The notes: generated from the letters alone by a model not told the origin. A stretch of 64,000 nt of DNA from Bretschneidera sinensis (GCA_023935145.1 CM043698.1:79817001-79881000), one strand, 5' to 3'; shown: positions 1 to 12,129, counted from the first letter of the stretch. Made by a program: numbers and translations.

Positions 1-846
1 TTTTCTCATATATCACATCAATTTATCAACCATAACTCATTAAGAATTTCATTTATCCCCTTCATTATTTAATCGACTCATTATTCCAATAATATTACTT
101 CTCATATAACAACTTTCCACATATCAATTATACTTATCATACCTATCAAACAACTTTCATCTATTATCAAATCATAGGTTAATAAATTATTCAAATATTA
201 TCACTAAATATTTCATATCTATCTTCATTACTTAAAGTAAATTTTACTCACCACGTAGCACTTAGAGCTACCCGTGGATCACCTCTTTGCCCTTCCTGTT
301 CCTCTTAACAATTTTTCCCGGTTGTTGATCGTCAACACTTGACATAATATTCATATTAAATTCTAATTTATTCTTAAATTCTTCATAATTCACACACTTT
401 GAAAATTTCCACTTTGAATTTCAGGAAATTTCATGTAAACTAAATTTCAAAAATAAACTTCATGTTATTACTTTCTGTTTTTCTTAGAGCTTCCCGTGGC
501 TCTCTATAAAATTCTCCCGTAAACCCCTTAAAAATTTTACTCTTCCAACCTTTCTTTCGATCCCTAAGTGTCTAAAGAAATAGAGTAGTTTAGATTTGAG
601 ATTGAAGAAAACCAAACAGGATTTGGTAAAATTAATAAAACAATTCAATATAAATAATATGATTTTGCGGTACCGTTCACTGCTCCACCGTTTTAATTTT
701 TTCACAGCTGCATAACATGTAGCACACTTTCAGAAAGGTTGCAACACCTGGACTTCTAGGTGTTGCACAAATATTTTTTTTTAATTTCTTTTTTTTCCTT
801 TATCTGAACGTTTTTTTTTGAATTGTTTTATAAAAATTAAATCTTT

Positions 847-893
<47 letters not shown>

Positions 894-958
894 TTAACTC
901 CATGTCATGTTTATCAAATTACTTCTTTATCTTTTTTTTTACAAATACGAGTATTATA
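1..958 (-). repeat. 3' LTR of the Tekay-type element (partial)
   Basis: This stretch is a diverged copy of the terminal part of the LTR at 5941-7909. Both share the run from TCATATATCACATCAATTTA to the GAGTATTA terminus. Here the terminus reads TATA where the other LTR has TACA, so the conserved CA end is mutated. About 45 bases near 350-395 have no counterpart in the 5' LTR. Confidence 0.88.
850..889. repeat. (TA)n microsatellite inside the 3' LTR
   Basis: A pure TA run of about 20 units. The matching place in the 5' LTR (about 7826-7841) has only a short interrupted TA stretch, so the array expanded after the two LTRs separated. Confidence 0.95.
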
Positions 959-973
959 ATTCTACCCACTTTA
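959..973 (-). other. Polypurine tract of the Tekay-type element
   Basis: On the minus strand the bases next to the 3' LTR read AAAGTGGGTAGAAT, a purine-rich plus-strand primer of the usual length. It lies directly after the pol stop codon at 971-973. Confidence 0.6.
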
Positions 974-2488
974 CAAAAATTTCATCCCCGAAATTTCCTT
1001 ACCTAATTCATGAAAGAGTTGGGGGTATTCTTTTCTCATTCTTGCTTCATGCTCCCAAGTGACTTCTTCGACATCTTGGCTTCGTCATAATACTTGAATC
1101 AAGGGAATGACTTTATTGCGCAAGACTTGTTCCTTTCTGTCTAGAATTCTGACCGGTACTTGCATAAAAGTCAAATCTTCCTAAAGTTCTATCGCTTGAT
1201 TCGAGATACTATGAGATTCATCGTGTAAGTACTTTCTCAAAAGTGAGACATGAAACATATTATGTAATTACTTTTACTCTTGAGGCAAATCCAATCTATA
1301 TGCTACTGGTCCAACTCTCTTAATCACCTCATATGGCCCCACAAATCTCAGGCTCAACTTTCCCTTCTTTTTAAACCTCAATACGCCATTCTACGGAGAT
1401 ATCTTCAAAAATACCTAATCACCAACTTGAAACTCGAGAGGTCATCTTCTATTATCAGCATATCCCTTATGTCTGTTCTGTGCTGCTCTAAGGTTCTCTT
1501 TAACCAGTTTAATCCTCTCAGTAGTCAGATCTATAATTTTTGGGCCAAATATCTTTCTCTCTCCAACTTCTTCCCAGCATATTGGAGTTCTACACCTCCT
1601 ACCATATAGAGCTTCAAATAGTGTCATCCCAATACTAGTTTGATACTGATTATTATTTGTAAACTCCATCAAAGGCAAATAAGCATCCCAGCTCACTGAG
1701 AAACTCAATACAGTTGCCCTCAGCATATCTTCTAGTATTTTGATGATTCTCTCTGTCTGCCCATCGGTTTGTGGATGAAAAGTTGTACTAAACTGTAATT
1801 ATGTACCCACAGCTTCTTGGAAACCTCTCCAAATTCTAGAGGTAAATCTAGAGTCTCTATCTGGTACAATACTCAAAGGTAGTCCATGTAATCTTACAAT
1901 CTCATCTACATACAATTCAACCAACTTTTCAAGACTCTAGGTAGTTTTAATAGAAAGGAAATGTGAAGACTTAGAAAGTCTATCTACTATAACCCATACA
2001 ACATCATGATCCCTCTAGATACGGGGAAAACCAGAGACAAAATCCATACTCATATTTTCCCATGGTCACTTAGGTATTGGAAGAGGTTGTAATAAACCTG
2101 CTGGATGTCTATTCTCAGACTTCACCTGTTGACAAGTCAGACATCTAGAAATATCTTCCGCTACATCCTTCTTTATCCCTGACCACCAATAATTTTGTTT
2201 CAATCCCCTGTACATCTTATTATTTCCTGGATGCATGGAATATACAGAATCATGAGCCTTCCTTAGTATCTCCTTTCTCATCTCCATATCATTGGGAACA
2301 CAAACTCGATGCCCCAGTACCACCATACCATCTCTTCTGATTCTAAACTCAGTTGGCTTCCCACTCAACACTTCCCGTCGGATCTTCTCTATCCCCTCAT
2401 CTCTACCCTGCATCTGTAATAAACAATCAATAATAGAAGATTGTACCACCATATTTTCCATCAATACTCCTCTATTATTGACACTCAA
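971..2488 (-). pseudogene. Integrase with C-terminal chromodomain (Tekay-type pol, broken)
   Basis: Starting at 2488 the protein shows the integrase HHCC zinc-binding region: H-x3-H-type residues in 'AHDSVYSMH', then 'CLTCQQVK'. A TGA near 2063-2065 replaces the conserved Trp of the 'PKW' motif that leads into the DDE core. The C-terminal part is readable at 1442-1726 with 'EALYGRRCRTPICW', a chromovirus integrase signature. After further stops comes a chromodomain-like tail at about 985-1190 with 'VPVRILDRKEQVLRN' and 'VEEVTWEHE'. Such chromodomains are thought to steer integration towards particular chromatin marks. The core catalytic region (about 1730-2060) is badly decayed. The chromodomain is also hit by an in-frame stop at the position of a conserved Trp ('VL*RSQDVEE'). 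Confidence 0.85.
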
Positions 2489-4070
2489 CTACATCCTTAT
2501 TCTTCTTAATTCTATCATCAAACTAGTATTATGACTCCCAATAGCAGCTAATCTCCCTATAGCATTTCTACTCAATGCAACGGCTACTACATTAGCCTTT
2601 CCTGGATGATAATGAATGGTACAGTCATAATCACTAATAAACTCCATCCACCTCCTCTGCCTTAAATTCAACTCATTCTGGGTCGGTAAATGCGTCAAGC
2701 TTGTATGATCAGTAAAAATTTCACAATTGGCTCTATATAGATGATGTCTCCAAATCTTCAAAGTAAAAACTATGACAACCAATTCTAAATCATGGGTCGG
2801 ATAATTCCTCTCATGGTTCTTCAATTGCTTAGATTCATAAGTTATAACTCTCCCATATTGCATCAACACACATCCCAACCCTTGATGTGATACATCACTA
2901 TAAACAACAGATCCTTTATCACCAGAAGGAAATACTAATATCGGGACAGTAGTCAATTTTTCTTTCAACAGCTGGAAACTCCTCTCACATTCCTCTGACC
3001 ACCTAAACTTTACATCCTTCCTGGTGAATCTAGTCAATGGTCCAGCAATCATAGAAATTTTTGGATGAATCTCATATAATAACCAGCCAACCTCAAAAAG
3101 CTTATAACTTCAGTTACACTAGTGGGTCCCAATTCAACACTGCTTCTACCTTCTGTAGTTCAACTACTATTCCCTCTCCTGACACAACATGCCCCAAGAA
3201 AGATATTTCACTCAACCAAAACTCACACTTAGAGAACTTTGCATATAATTTATTTTTCATCAGAATTTCCAACATTATCTCTAAATGTTGCGTATGTTCC
3301 TCTTCATTCTTGGAATATATCAGAATATCATCAATAAACACAATAACAAATCTATCCAAGAATGTTTTAAACACCCAATTCATTAGATCCATAAATGTTG
3401 CAGGAGCATTAATCAACCCAAATGGCATGACTAGGAACTCATGATGGCCATAACGTGTCCTAAAAGCAGTCTTAGGCACATCCCCCTCTTTTATCCTTAA
3501 TTGATGATAACCTGATCTCAGGTCTATCTTAGAAAATACCCTAGCTCCCTGTAACTGTTCGAACAAATCATCTATCCTTAGCAAAATATATATATTCTTG
3601 ATGGTGATCTTATTCAACTGTCTATAATCCATGCACAATCTCATTGTCCCATCCTTCTTCTTGATAAACAATACAGGGGCTCCCCAAGGTGACATACTAG
3701 GTCGAATAAACTATTTATCTAGCAACTCCTAAAGCTGAACTTTCAGCTCTCTCAATTCAGCTGGTGTCATTCTATAAGGTGCTATAGATATGGGTGCTGA
3801 TCCTGGAATCACCTCAGTAGAAAACTCAATCTCCCTATTGGGAGGCAAACCAATCAACTCTTCAGGGAATACATCAGAAAAATGTTTTACTACCAAGATT
3901 TTTTCTAACTTCTTACTTTCCTTTCTAGAATCCATCATATATGCCAAATACCCCTTACAATCCTTCTTCAACCATTTACTAGCAGTTAAGGCAGAAATAA
4001 GACATTTAGCAAGTATCTTACATTTTCCCTGAAAATTAAACTCTTCCTGTCCAGGTATCTTGAATACCAC
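2489..4070 (-). pseudogene. Reverse transcriptase and RNase H (Tekay-type pol, frameshifted)
   Basis: The RT part (3114-3695) carries '[13 protein letters not shown]', '[15 protein letters not shown]', '[14 protein letters not shown]' and the catalytic box '[11 protein letters not shown]'. The part at 3729-4070 is the region between protease and RT. The RNase H part (2489-3052) keeps 'YSDVSHQGLGCVLMQ', 'NYPTHDLELVVIVF' and 'IFTDHTSL'. Its final motif reads 'HPGKANVVAVALSR', where the family normally has Asp before the last ALSR, so a catalytic Asp is lost. RT and RNase H lie in different frames, and stops separate the blocks. It would copy element RNA into DNA in virus-like particles, but this copy cannot make a working enzyme. 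Confidence 0.9.
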
Positions 4071-4195
4071 AGTCTTTTTAAAACAATTTACCTAAGCATG
4101 ATATGCAGATAGCCAATTCATCCCCATAATCAAATCAAAATCTGTCATATCTAAAGGTAATAAATCAACTTCAAATTCTCTATTAGCCATATAAA

Positions 4196-5838
4196 TCACA
4201 CAACTTCGATAAATGGTCCTAATAATAACCCTATCCCAATAGGAACCTCAACAATGATGGCATGCATTAAAGGACTAGCACTAGCATCAGTAGATTTCAT
4301 ATAAACACTGGATGCGAAAGAATGGGTTGCACCAAGATCAATCAATAATCTAGCAGGTCTATCAAGGATAGATACTATACCTATAACAACATCAAGAGTG
4401 GCTTGCGCATCCTGTTGGGTCAATGCATAGACTCTGCTATCTTTGGATTGTAATTCGCTACCACATCCTCTCTCAACTACTGATCCTCGACCTCTACCCC
4501 GCACACTCTCTGATCCACCACCTCTCTCCATCGGTTTTCTCCCAACACTTCCCACGCTTACGTCAGTAGATTTTCCCACTGGACAATATGTAGCAACATG
4601 TCCTCCTTCACCACATACAAAGCATATCTGCGTAGGACAATTCCGAGACCGATACCCAATCTGATTACATCTGAAACAAACTTTTAGCTCTCGATCATAC
4701 ATCAGATTATCACCTCCTCTTGATGGCATACTTACTCCTGTACTATAACTTCCACTTCCCATAGTCTATCTCCCGAACCTAGGGGTCCCACCGGTATTAC
4801 TCTGAGAGACAGAAGTAACAGATCCTGCTTGCCTCTGACTTTACACTATAGTTCCTTGTGATAAGGAACGCCCCCTCTAGGGTGGTCTCCCACTCTGCAC
4901 ACTCATACTGTCACTACCTCTAGGTCCCTCAAATCTAGACATCTTCAGCCACTCTCTCCCACCTCTAAACTCCATCAAAACTTTCTCAATTTGTAATACT
5001 TTATCCACCAGTATAGCATAATTTCCAATGCCCATATAAGAGAGTTTAGTCCGAATTTCATAGTGTAATCCATCTAAAAATCTCTTACATTTCCTCTCAT
5101 TCGTACTCACTAATTCAGATAAAAATCTTGATAGAGCTATGAATCTACTATCACATTCAGCCACTGATAAATTACCCTGCCTTAGATGAATAAAATTTCT
5201 CTTTTGCTGTGCCCGAAAGGTATCTGAAATACTTCGCAAAGAACTCGTCCTTAAAATTACTCCAAGTTAAAGGTTGTTTTACATGTGTGCTTACCCTGGG
5301 AAAAATATCCTCCCAACATTAAGAATCTTGACCCTTCAACATAAATGAAGCAAGCAACCTTCTGCCTATCTGTCACTGGTAAGACCTCAAAATATTTCTC
5401 GACATGTCTAATCCACTGCTCAAGTTCTAAAAAATTTACAGATCCCCTAAAAGGCTGGGGTTTAAACTTAAGAAATCTCACAAAACAATTACCTTGCATC
5501 TCATGTGCAAACACACATTCTCCCTTATGAATCTCTTGTCTCACCACATCAGGTTCCATTCGACCCCTCTCCTCTAATCTCCTCTACAAATTATCAGCCA
5601 TTTTTTCAGCTGCATTCATCCTCCTTATAGCACGATCAAGAGCTTCTTTCAATTCATCCCTCTTAACCTCAGATTCTCTTCTAGCTCCACTAGTACCAAC
5701 TGCACTATCAATCTGTTCCCTTGCAGGAACCACAGACTTAACCTCCCCCTCTGTTTCAACTCTTCTAAATATTGGGGGTCTACCACGTCCCCTCTAATTC
5801 GGAACTCTACCTCTAGCTCTAGCATGTCTATATGTCAT
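4196..5838 (-). pseudogene. Gag with two zinc knuckles, and protease (Tekay-type, broken)
   Basis: The likely start is the ATG at 5836-5838, which opens an Arg-rich N-terminus. In-frame TAG codons follow at about residues 15 and 87, and a frameshift lies near 5250. The capsid-like region contains 'LELEQWIRHVEKYF' and 'QKVACF'. At 4580-4680 are two CCHC knuckles: 'CFRCNQIGYRSRNC', whose His has become Tyr, and an intact 'CFVCGEGGHVATYC'. The protease follows with 'RLLIDLGATHSFASS', where the family has Asp-Ser-Gly; here Ser is Leu. Gag would package element RNA and the protease would process the polyprotein. Confidence 0.85.
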
Positions 5839-5924
5839 CCCCAGACTTTGCATTAAAATATAGTTTATTTAGATCTTCCACTTCCTTAAGTTCCTATGTA
5901 GTCTACAAAATCATAAAATCTAAT

Positions 5925-5936
5925 GCTTTGATACTA
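5925..5936 (-). other. Primer binding site, initiator tRNA-Met type
   Basis: On the minus strand the bases 4 nt inside the 5' LTR read TAGTATCAAAGC. This matches the plant tRNA-iMet primer sequence TGGTATCAGAGC at 10 of 12 positions and fixes the element's orientation. Confidence 0.75.
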
Positions 5937-6712
5937 AAATTGTAACGACCCATCCCGGGTTGGCCACTCCCGAGACGGTTTCATCACATTTTAAAAATGC
6001 CAGCACGACACATAGATGTAACAATAAAAATTTATCAACTGCAAATTTACATCAATCCTCAACCCTTAACATGGGAGATACATCATTCAGATCTTAACTT
6101 AAACATTGTATACAACATAATATGCATAACTATTCACATATATATTTTTTTCTCATTAGTCTGAAGATGTTGACCACGTGGCTTACAGATAATAAATCAG
6201 TCTGAATCTCAGCTCATCAACTATCTGTCCTGCCTGCTGCCTGAAATCATTTAACATTGAGAGATGAGCTTCACAAGCTCAGTGAATTAAATTTACTAGA
6301 AGTATTCAATTCGTATAAATAGTTTTTAATATTTAATCATTTATATCTCATATACTTGACAATAACATTCTATTATCACCACACATATCATAAGTCTCAT
6401 TCTCTATCAATCTCTTCCTCTTATATATATGTTCACCTTAAGACCATCAATTATCTCATAATTACCTCATTATGAGGTTCACAGCATATAGTCTACCATT
6501 TATATAGTTCTTGTTATATCATACTTCTATGTTTCTTTCTCACCATAACTGTCTCTCTGTAAGACTTATTCATCTATAAATTTAAAATAACAACCAACAC
6601 TTCAACATTTCAGTAATGAAATCAATACTTAAAACAGATGCAATGCATGAATTATTATTAGGGAACGTCTTCCCACATGTCGATATATTTTTATCTTAGA
6701 CCAGCCCCTCCC

Positions 6713-6832
6713 AGTTTTCATTTATTTGCAGCATATACCGGCTATCACAGTTTTCATTTATTTTCAACATATACCAGCTGTCACAATTTTCATTTATTTT
6801 CAGCATATACCAGCTATCACGGTTTTCATTTA
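6713..6832. repeat. 36-bp tandem repeat, about 3.3 copies, in the LTR
   Basis: Three head-to-tail units of exactly 36 bp start at 6713, 6749 and 6785, each with AGCATATACC (or a one-base variant) and ending in TCAC. A 12-base partial unit follows. Units differ by 3-5 bases. Its role is unknown; LTR subrepeats sometimes lie in U3 promoter regions. Confidence 0.95.
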
Positions 6833-6870
6833 AACCGGCCCCCTCTCGGTTCTTTTATTTCATGCATATG

Positions 6871-6938
6871 CATATGAACAATGATATGAAATATACATAT
6901 GAACAATGATATGAAATATGCATATGAATAGTAATATA
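6871..6938. repeat. 25-bp tandem repeat, about 2.7 copies, in the LTR
   Basis: Units CATATGAACAATGATATGAA plus five bases start at 6871, 6896 and 6921, the last one diverged and shorter. It lies 40 bases after the 36-bp array. Confidence 0.93.
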
Positions 6939-7909
6939 ACAACAAACATGTATTCAGACATTAAATTTAGCTATCCTGCATTTTCTCGATTCACTATTTG
7001 ATCAATTTCGCTAATTTCTTTTCCTCATATATCACATCAATTTATCAACCATAACTCATCAAGAATTTCATTTATCCCCTTCATTATTTAATTGACTCAT
7101 TATTCCAATAATATTACTTCTCATATAACAACTTTCCACATATCAATTATACTTATCATGCCCATCCAACAACTTTCATCTATTATCAAATCATAGGTTA
7201 ATAAGTTATTCAAATATTATCATTATATATTTTATATCTATCTTCATTACTTAAAGTAAATCTAACTCACCAAGTAGAACTTAAAGCTATCCATGGATCA
7301 CCTCTTTGCTCTTCTTGTTCCTCTCAGCAATTTCTCCCGGTTGCTATCGTCAACACCTGACATAATATTCATATTAAACCCTTTGAAAATTTCCACTTTG
7401 AATTCCAGAAAATTTTATATAAACTAAATTTCGAAAATAAACTTCATGTTATTACCTTCTGTTTTTCTTAGAGCTTCTTGTGACTCTCTATAAAATTCTC
7501 CTGTAAACCCTTTCAAAATTTTACTATTTCAACCTTTCTTTCGGTCCCTAAGTGTTTAAAGAAATAGAGTAGTTTAGATTTGAGATTGAAGAAAACCAAA
7601 CAGGATTTGATAAAATTAATAAAACAATTCAATAGATATAATACGATTTTGCGGCACCATTCACCGCTCCACCGTTTTAATTTTTTCACAGCTGCATAAC
7701 ATGTAGCACACTTTCACAAAGGTTGCAACACTTGGACTTCCAAGTGTTGAATGAATTTTTTTTCTTTTTCTTTTTCCTTTATCTAGACGTTTTTTTTGAA
7801 TTGTTTTATAAAAATTAAATCTTTTGTATATTTATATATATTATTTTAATTCCATGTCATATTTATCAAATTACTTCTTTACCTTTTCTATACGAATACG
7901 AGTATTACA

Positions 7910-9111
7910 TTACATCCCCAAAAATAAATGAAAGAAACTATAGGGGGAAAACTCAATTTAAAAGTTCCTAAACACGACTTACATCTCCAAAAATTGTATA
8001 AACTTAAAGGAAAACGAATAAATAAACCATCCATGAGTGCATAAAAGTAAACCATTCTCCATAGCAAGTATAAGAGAGTAAAAACAAAGCTTTTCATCTA
8101 TCCATGATCATTAATTAATTAAGGACAACAACTATTCCAATTGATATCGCAAGTATAATCACTCAAAAATAATAATTTGACCATATAAGACCACACATAA
8201 TGTCAACAGGCAATTATAAGCATGTCATCACACTAGATATAAGTATAGAGAAGCAAGATATGTGAAGATCGTGAGAGGGCATCAACTTTAACATGTATTA
8301 TCAACTTAAAACAACAACTTATCTAATCTTAATCAAACATGTGAGCAAAGGGGATATCATCGAAAGCACATAGAACATATGAGCCACCAAACAAGCCATG
8401 TATAATTAGATTTAACTCTCAAAATCCTAATCTAAGCATGCAAATGGAAGGGATATAAAAAGATATGGACTTTAACATATTCTAATCATCATATTTCAAC
8501 TTAGAACATCATGATAACGATTATGGAATCAATTAAAGCAACAAGAACACATGGAGGCATATAATTAAGCATAAACCTAGATTTGAATCAAAAATCAAGA
8601 TTAATGCATAATAAACCCTAAAACATACATTCATAGAGTTTCTAGATATCATGTAAATCCTAGAATCATATTAAAAGTCATGCAAACATGCAAACAAATC
8701 AAAAAAGCAAATAGTAAACAAAACAAACAACGAAAATGGAGGAAAGAGTCTGGCCGCCATTTCAAAGTGGCAGGTCACTATGAACCGCCACTTCAAAGTG
8801 GCTGCTAGTGTAGGTGCACTTAAGGTTCTTTAGCTTTGGGTTCTTTATTCCAACCTTTAATTCGACAAGTAAAATCAAAATAACAATTAAATAACTTTAA
8901 ACAATCATATATGAATATATCTAGATCATAAAAACAAGTTTAAACATGGATTAAAACAAGCAACAAGTGATCTAAGATAAACTAGTAAACTAAAAAGCAA
9001 TAGGGACATACAAGGAATTGCTTCTTTGGATCCTTCTTAAGTAGCCTTCGCACACAAGGGCTTGAGTTGACTGCGTACCCACTAGGGATCGGACCAAGTG
9101 TAGTTCAACAA
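7910..9111. mobile_element. Probable old LTR retrotransposon remnant (solo or truncated LTR)
   Basis: No gene is visible. The right end (9010-9111) reads like the 3' end of a plant LTR, with 'GACTGCGTACCCACTAGGGATC' -type text (compare the TGCCTACGTACCC...GGGATC motif common near plant LTR ends) and a CA terminus at 9110-9111. The left end, beginning TTACATCCCC, abuts the Tekay-type element, which may have inserted into it. No second LTR or coding part is seen, so this is only a likely reading. Confidence 0.3.
8754..8802. repeat. 18-bp direct repeat with internal dyad
   Basis: CCGCCATTTCAAAGTGGC (8754-8771) recurs with one change at 8785-8802. The second copy contains CCACTTCAAAGTGG, a perfect 6-bp inverted repeat around CA. 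It is GC-richer than its surroundings. Function unknown. Confidence 0.85.
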
Positions 9112-11591
9112 ACATGAGGCATAACAATATTTTTGAATTCTAATGAATTCCATTCGAATCCAGGGTGTGCAAACACATTACTTCTTATTTTTTGAATTCT
9201 AATGAATAGATATGTTAAGAAAGAATGCCACGAAAACAAACTTAAATGAGAGCATTAAGGGACTTTGGTGGAATATTGTCACGGAATACTATGTTCATCA
9301 TAGATAATATTTATGATGCATGTATTTGTTGCAGATAGCTAATAATCGGTCGTAGATACATTCGAAGCTCAAAATTCTCCCCATTTTTTTTTTAAAAAAA
9401 AATTACTGTTGAAAAATTATCTGCGGCGGATAATTCCATAATAAAAAATTAAAAAAGATATTTTAATTAAACACTTTTATTATATTTAATAAAAAAATAT
9501 ATGCGACGAAATTTAACCCTATCTACGACACACACATATAGGGTTAAATACCTAAATAGCTGTGCTCATCTTCTCTCTCCCATTTCTCTTTCTTTCTTCC
9601 TGTTCCACGAACTCCACATTCATCGCTTGCAATTTTCTCTCTCTCTCCAATCCGACATTTACTTTTCTCTCTTGTTTCTCTATACTATCTTCTACGACTC
9701 CTCCTTTCATTTCCTCTCATCTTTCTCTCCCTTTTCCTTCTTTTTTCTCTCCCTTTTCCTTATTCTTTCTTTCTCCCTGTCATTGTTAGCCATGACCTCC
9801 ACCACCGTAGTAGTATTCATCTATTGCACAAAAAAAAAAAAAAAAAAAAAACTTATTTCCCATAAGGGGAAGCAGCAGCTATGGAGTATCAATGAAAATG
9901 TAGGCATGATGATTTAATGCTGAAATTTACCCGTTTTGGTTATGGAAAAAGGCAAGATAAAAATCTTTCCTCTTTCACCATTAATTTATGAAGGGGGAGA
10001 TTTGATTTGCTTGGAAAAACAGTAGCTTTAACAAAAGGATGCAAGACTCAAAACAATAATGCATGACTTTGAAAAATGTTTAGGTTAGTCCAAGTCTCCA
10101 CTTACTGCATTATAAAAATTGCAGTACTTAAAGAAAAGGAAAGGAAACTGAAAAAAAATGCAAATGGCATGTTATGGCAGTAAATAAAAGCAAACGAACA
10201 TGAAATCCAAAACAAGGCAGCATGTAAGAGCCATATTTATTCATCACTCAACTATATCATCATCATGCGGAGAGTCACCGTTTTCACAGCCTGTGACCGC
10301 ATGTTTTTCAAGACAGAGAACATATGTGTTTGTCAAATAATTATATGTTTGCCAAATTGAGTTACAATTTATATAATCTTTTTTTAATAGAATTTCAATC
10401 AGTAAAGTAAAAAAAGTTATTTTATCATTTATTAAGAGAGTTTAACCAGTGGGAGGACTAGTTTCTGATTGGGGAGGCAGCCTCTTTGTGTACTATAGTT
10501 TTTGATTAAGGGGCAAACTCATTATATACTACTCATTGGAGATCTAAAATCCATATACCTATAACAAAATTTTCAACTTTAAAGGAGCAGTTGACCCCAT
10601 CCCACAATACAGCTCCGCCCCTAGGTGTCCTCGTATGATGATAGCACAAAGGAGTGAGAGAGAGGGAACGATTGTCGCGGTTTGGAGGAGTGAGAGATCA
10701 TATGGTAAGGGGAGAGGTAGAGGAGAGAGAGAGAGAGTTTCTCTCTTATATAAGCAGGTTGGGTTGGTTAAATTGGTTGACTGACCCCAAAACCATTTTT
10801 TTTTTTCTCTTTCTGTATTTCTTTTCTTTTTTTTTTAAATTAAAAATATCTTTAGAATAAAGGAACTAAATTTAACTTTCATTCATGTTAATTTTTAAAA
10901 TGAATCAAATTTCAAAAGTGAGAGAATTAACAAAAAGGTAGTTGGTCATGAAACTCAATTAACTTTCCTATCAGTAATATTTAAAGAGTCTAAACTTAAT
11001 TTCAAATTATTTTCTCATTTATTTCTCTTTAATTTTCTTTTGTCTAAAAAAAAAAATTTAAACCCAAACAAAATCTACATATGACAGCCATAAAACCCAC
11101 TATCCAATTGCATGTATTCAATCAAATTAAACCATCAACCCTCGCAAGCCTTATGTTCTTATGGGTCATTCCATTAATTTTCACCTATCAAATTGATTTG
11201 GGTTATAATATCTTAATCACAATGCATTTTAAGTTTTTAACAAAGACTAGCGAGATCAATATCAGACAACCAATCAGAACATAAAACAGCTTGTAATAAA
11301 CATGGTTGACAAGATAACACATCTTCACCAGCATCATTTTGTCGACAAATCTCTATATGAGATGTTTTGCATATTTTATTATTTTTAGTAGAATATGCTC
11401 AAAACTTATTAAATTTTGTAGTAAATTTTAAAAAATGAGTTTTAGAGTTTTTTCAATAAATCAAACCGAAAGTTGGACTTGTAAATAAATTCTATAAAAA
11501 ATATCAAATTTATTCCAAACGAAAAGAATATTGTTTAGTTGTTGGTTTTTGGAGCAACACAAAATATTGAACACCATTTCACTTTTATTTG
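9112..11591. other. Gene-free, low-complexity stretch
   Basis: I see no convincing gene here. It holds a CT-rich tract (about 9560-9780) of TTTCTCTC runs, a poly-A run (about 9830-9850), a GA-rich tract (10640-10740), and AT-rich DNA. At 10440-10620 there is text ending GCTCCGCCCCTA that resembles dispersed non-coding repeats of plant genomes. Open frames in the CT-rich tract encode only Ser/Phe/Leu low-complexity peptides. Confidence 0.6.
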
Positions 11592-12129
11592 CTAAATGAC
11601 ACATTGGTCCCCAAATTTGATTGGAAATACAAATTTGTCTTAAAGTTCCAATTGCAAGATTTAACCCTACGAGTTTTTAATTTTGTTCAATATTATACCC
11701 CAGTCTATTCTTAACTAACTGAGGTTAATAAAATTAGCACTTGTTAGTCTTTTAACATAAGATGATAGGTGGCTAATTGGCTATTAATAAGTAAAAAAAA
11801 AAAAAAAAAAGCATTCAAGCATGCTTTGTGATCTACAAACAATGATTTGCTCTTAAAAAAATAAAATCTCACGGTGAATTGACAGAGTAAGAATAGTTTG
11901 AACATGTTCTTTTTATGTCTATTAATAGTCACCTCCTCTCATACATGAGAAAGACTTTACATGTGCCAAATTTCTCATATTTCGTCAGCGATGCATTGAG
12001 GCATTGACGGAACTCGGAAGGATAACACTGAATAAAATTAAAAGTATGGGAAAGTTAAATGTTGTGATTAAAAATTTGGAGACCAATCTGGATTTCGAAT
12101 CAAATTTGGGACCAAGTAATGTAAATTAG
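11592..12129. mobile_element. Candidate non-autonomous DNA transposon with inverted ends (MITE or small MULE)
   Basis: The left end (11592-11670) and the reverse complement of the right end (about 12050-12129) share an imperfect inverted repeat of about 70 bases. Left: CATTGGTCCCCAAATTTGAT. Right, inverted: TACTTGGTCCCAAATTTGAT. Both go on to a similar block ending near ATTTAACcct/ATTTAACttt. Nothing coding lies between. The flanks are T-rich, so a target duplication cannot be fixed. It lies about 100 bp upstream of the host gene's start codon. Confidence 0.5.

Larger units (their letters stand above)
1..7909 (-). mobile_element. Ty3/gypsy LTR retrotransposon, Tekay-type chromovirus (3' LTR truncated by window edge)
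   Basis: The element reads right to left: 5' LTR (5941-7909), primer site, gag, protease, reverse transcriptase, RNase H, integrase, chromodomain, polypurine tract, 3' LTR (1-958). The first 958 bases repeat the end of the 5' LTR (about 7021-7909), and roughly 1 kb of the 3' LTR lies outside the window. The order RT-RNase H-integrase is that of Ty3/gypsy, and the chromodomain-like tail places it in the chromoviruses. The two-knuckle gag, long LTRs and integrase signature fit Tekay. Frameshifts and stops occur in gag and pol, so the copy is dead. The LTRs differ by many substitutions and several indels, so the insertion is not recent. The target duplication cannot be tested because the left end is missing. 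Confidence 0.88.
5941..7909 (-). repeat. 5' LTR of the Tekay-type element (1969 bp)
   Basis: On the plus strand it starts TGTAACGACC and ends GTATTACA, so the element-sense LTR runs TGTAATAC to GGTCGTTACA with TG/CA ends. It abuts the primer site on the left, and its right part is repeated at 1-958. It holds two tandem arrays (6713-6832 and 6871-6938). Confidence 0.9.

Noticed and set aside
818..1006. Open frame with a run of Tyr-Ile repeats
   Set aside because: It is a translation of the (TA)n microsatellite within the LTR. The same applies to the frames over 26806-27118.
9420..9441. Hairpin-like AATTATC-TGCGGCG-GATAATT
   Set aside because: A single 7-bp stem in AT-rich DNA without a T-tract or gene context; it could arise by chance. 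Remnants of a DNA transposon end are possible but cannot be shown.
9501..9917. Plus-strand frame of 138 codons rich in Ser, Phe and Leu
   Set aside because: It comes from a CT-rich low-complexity tract and a poly-A run. It has no domain and no codon pattern of a gene.
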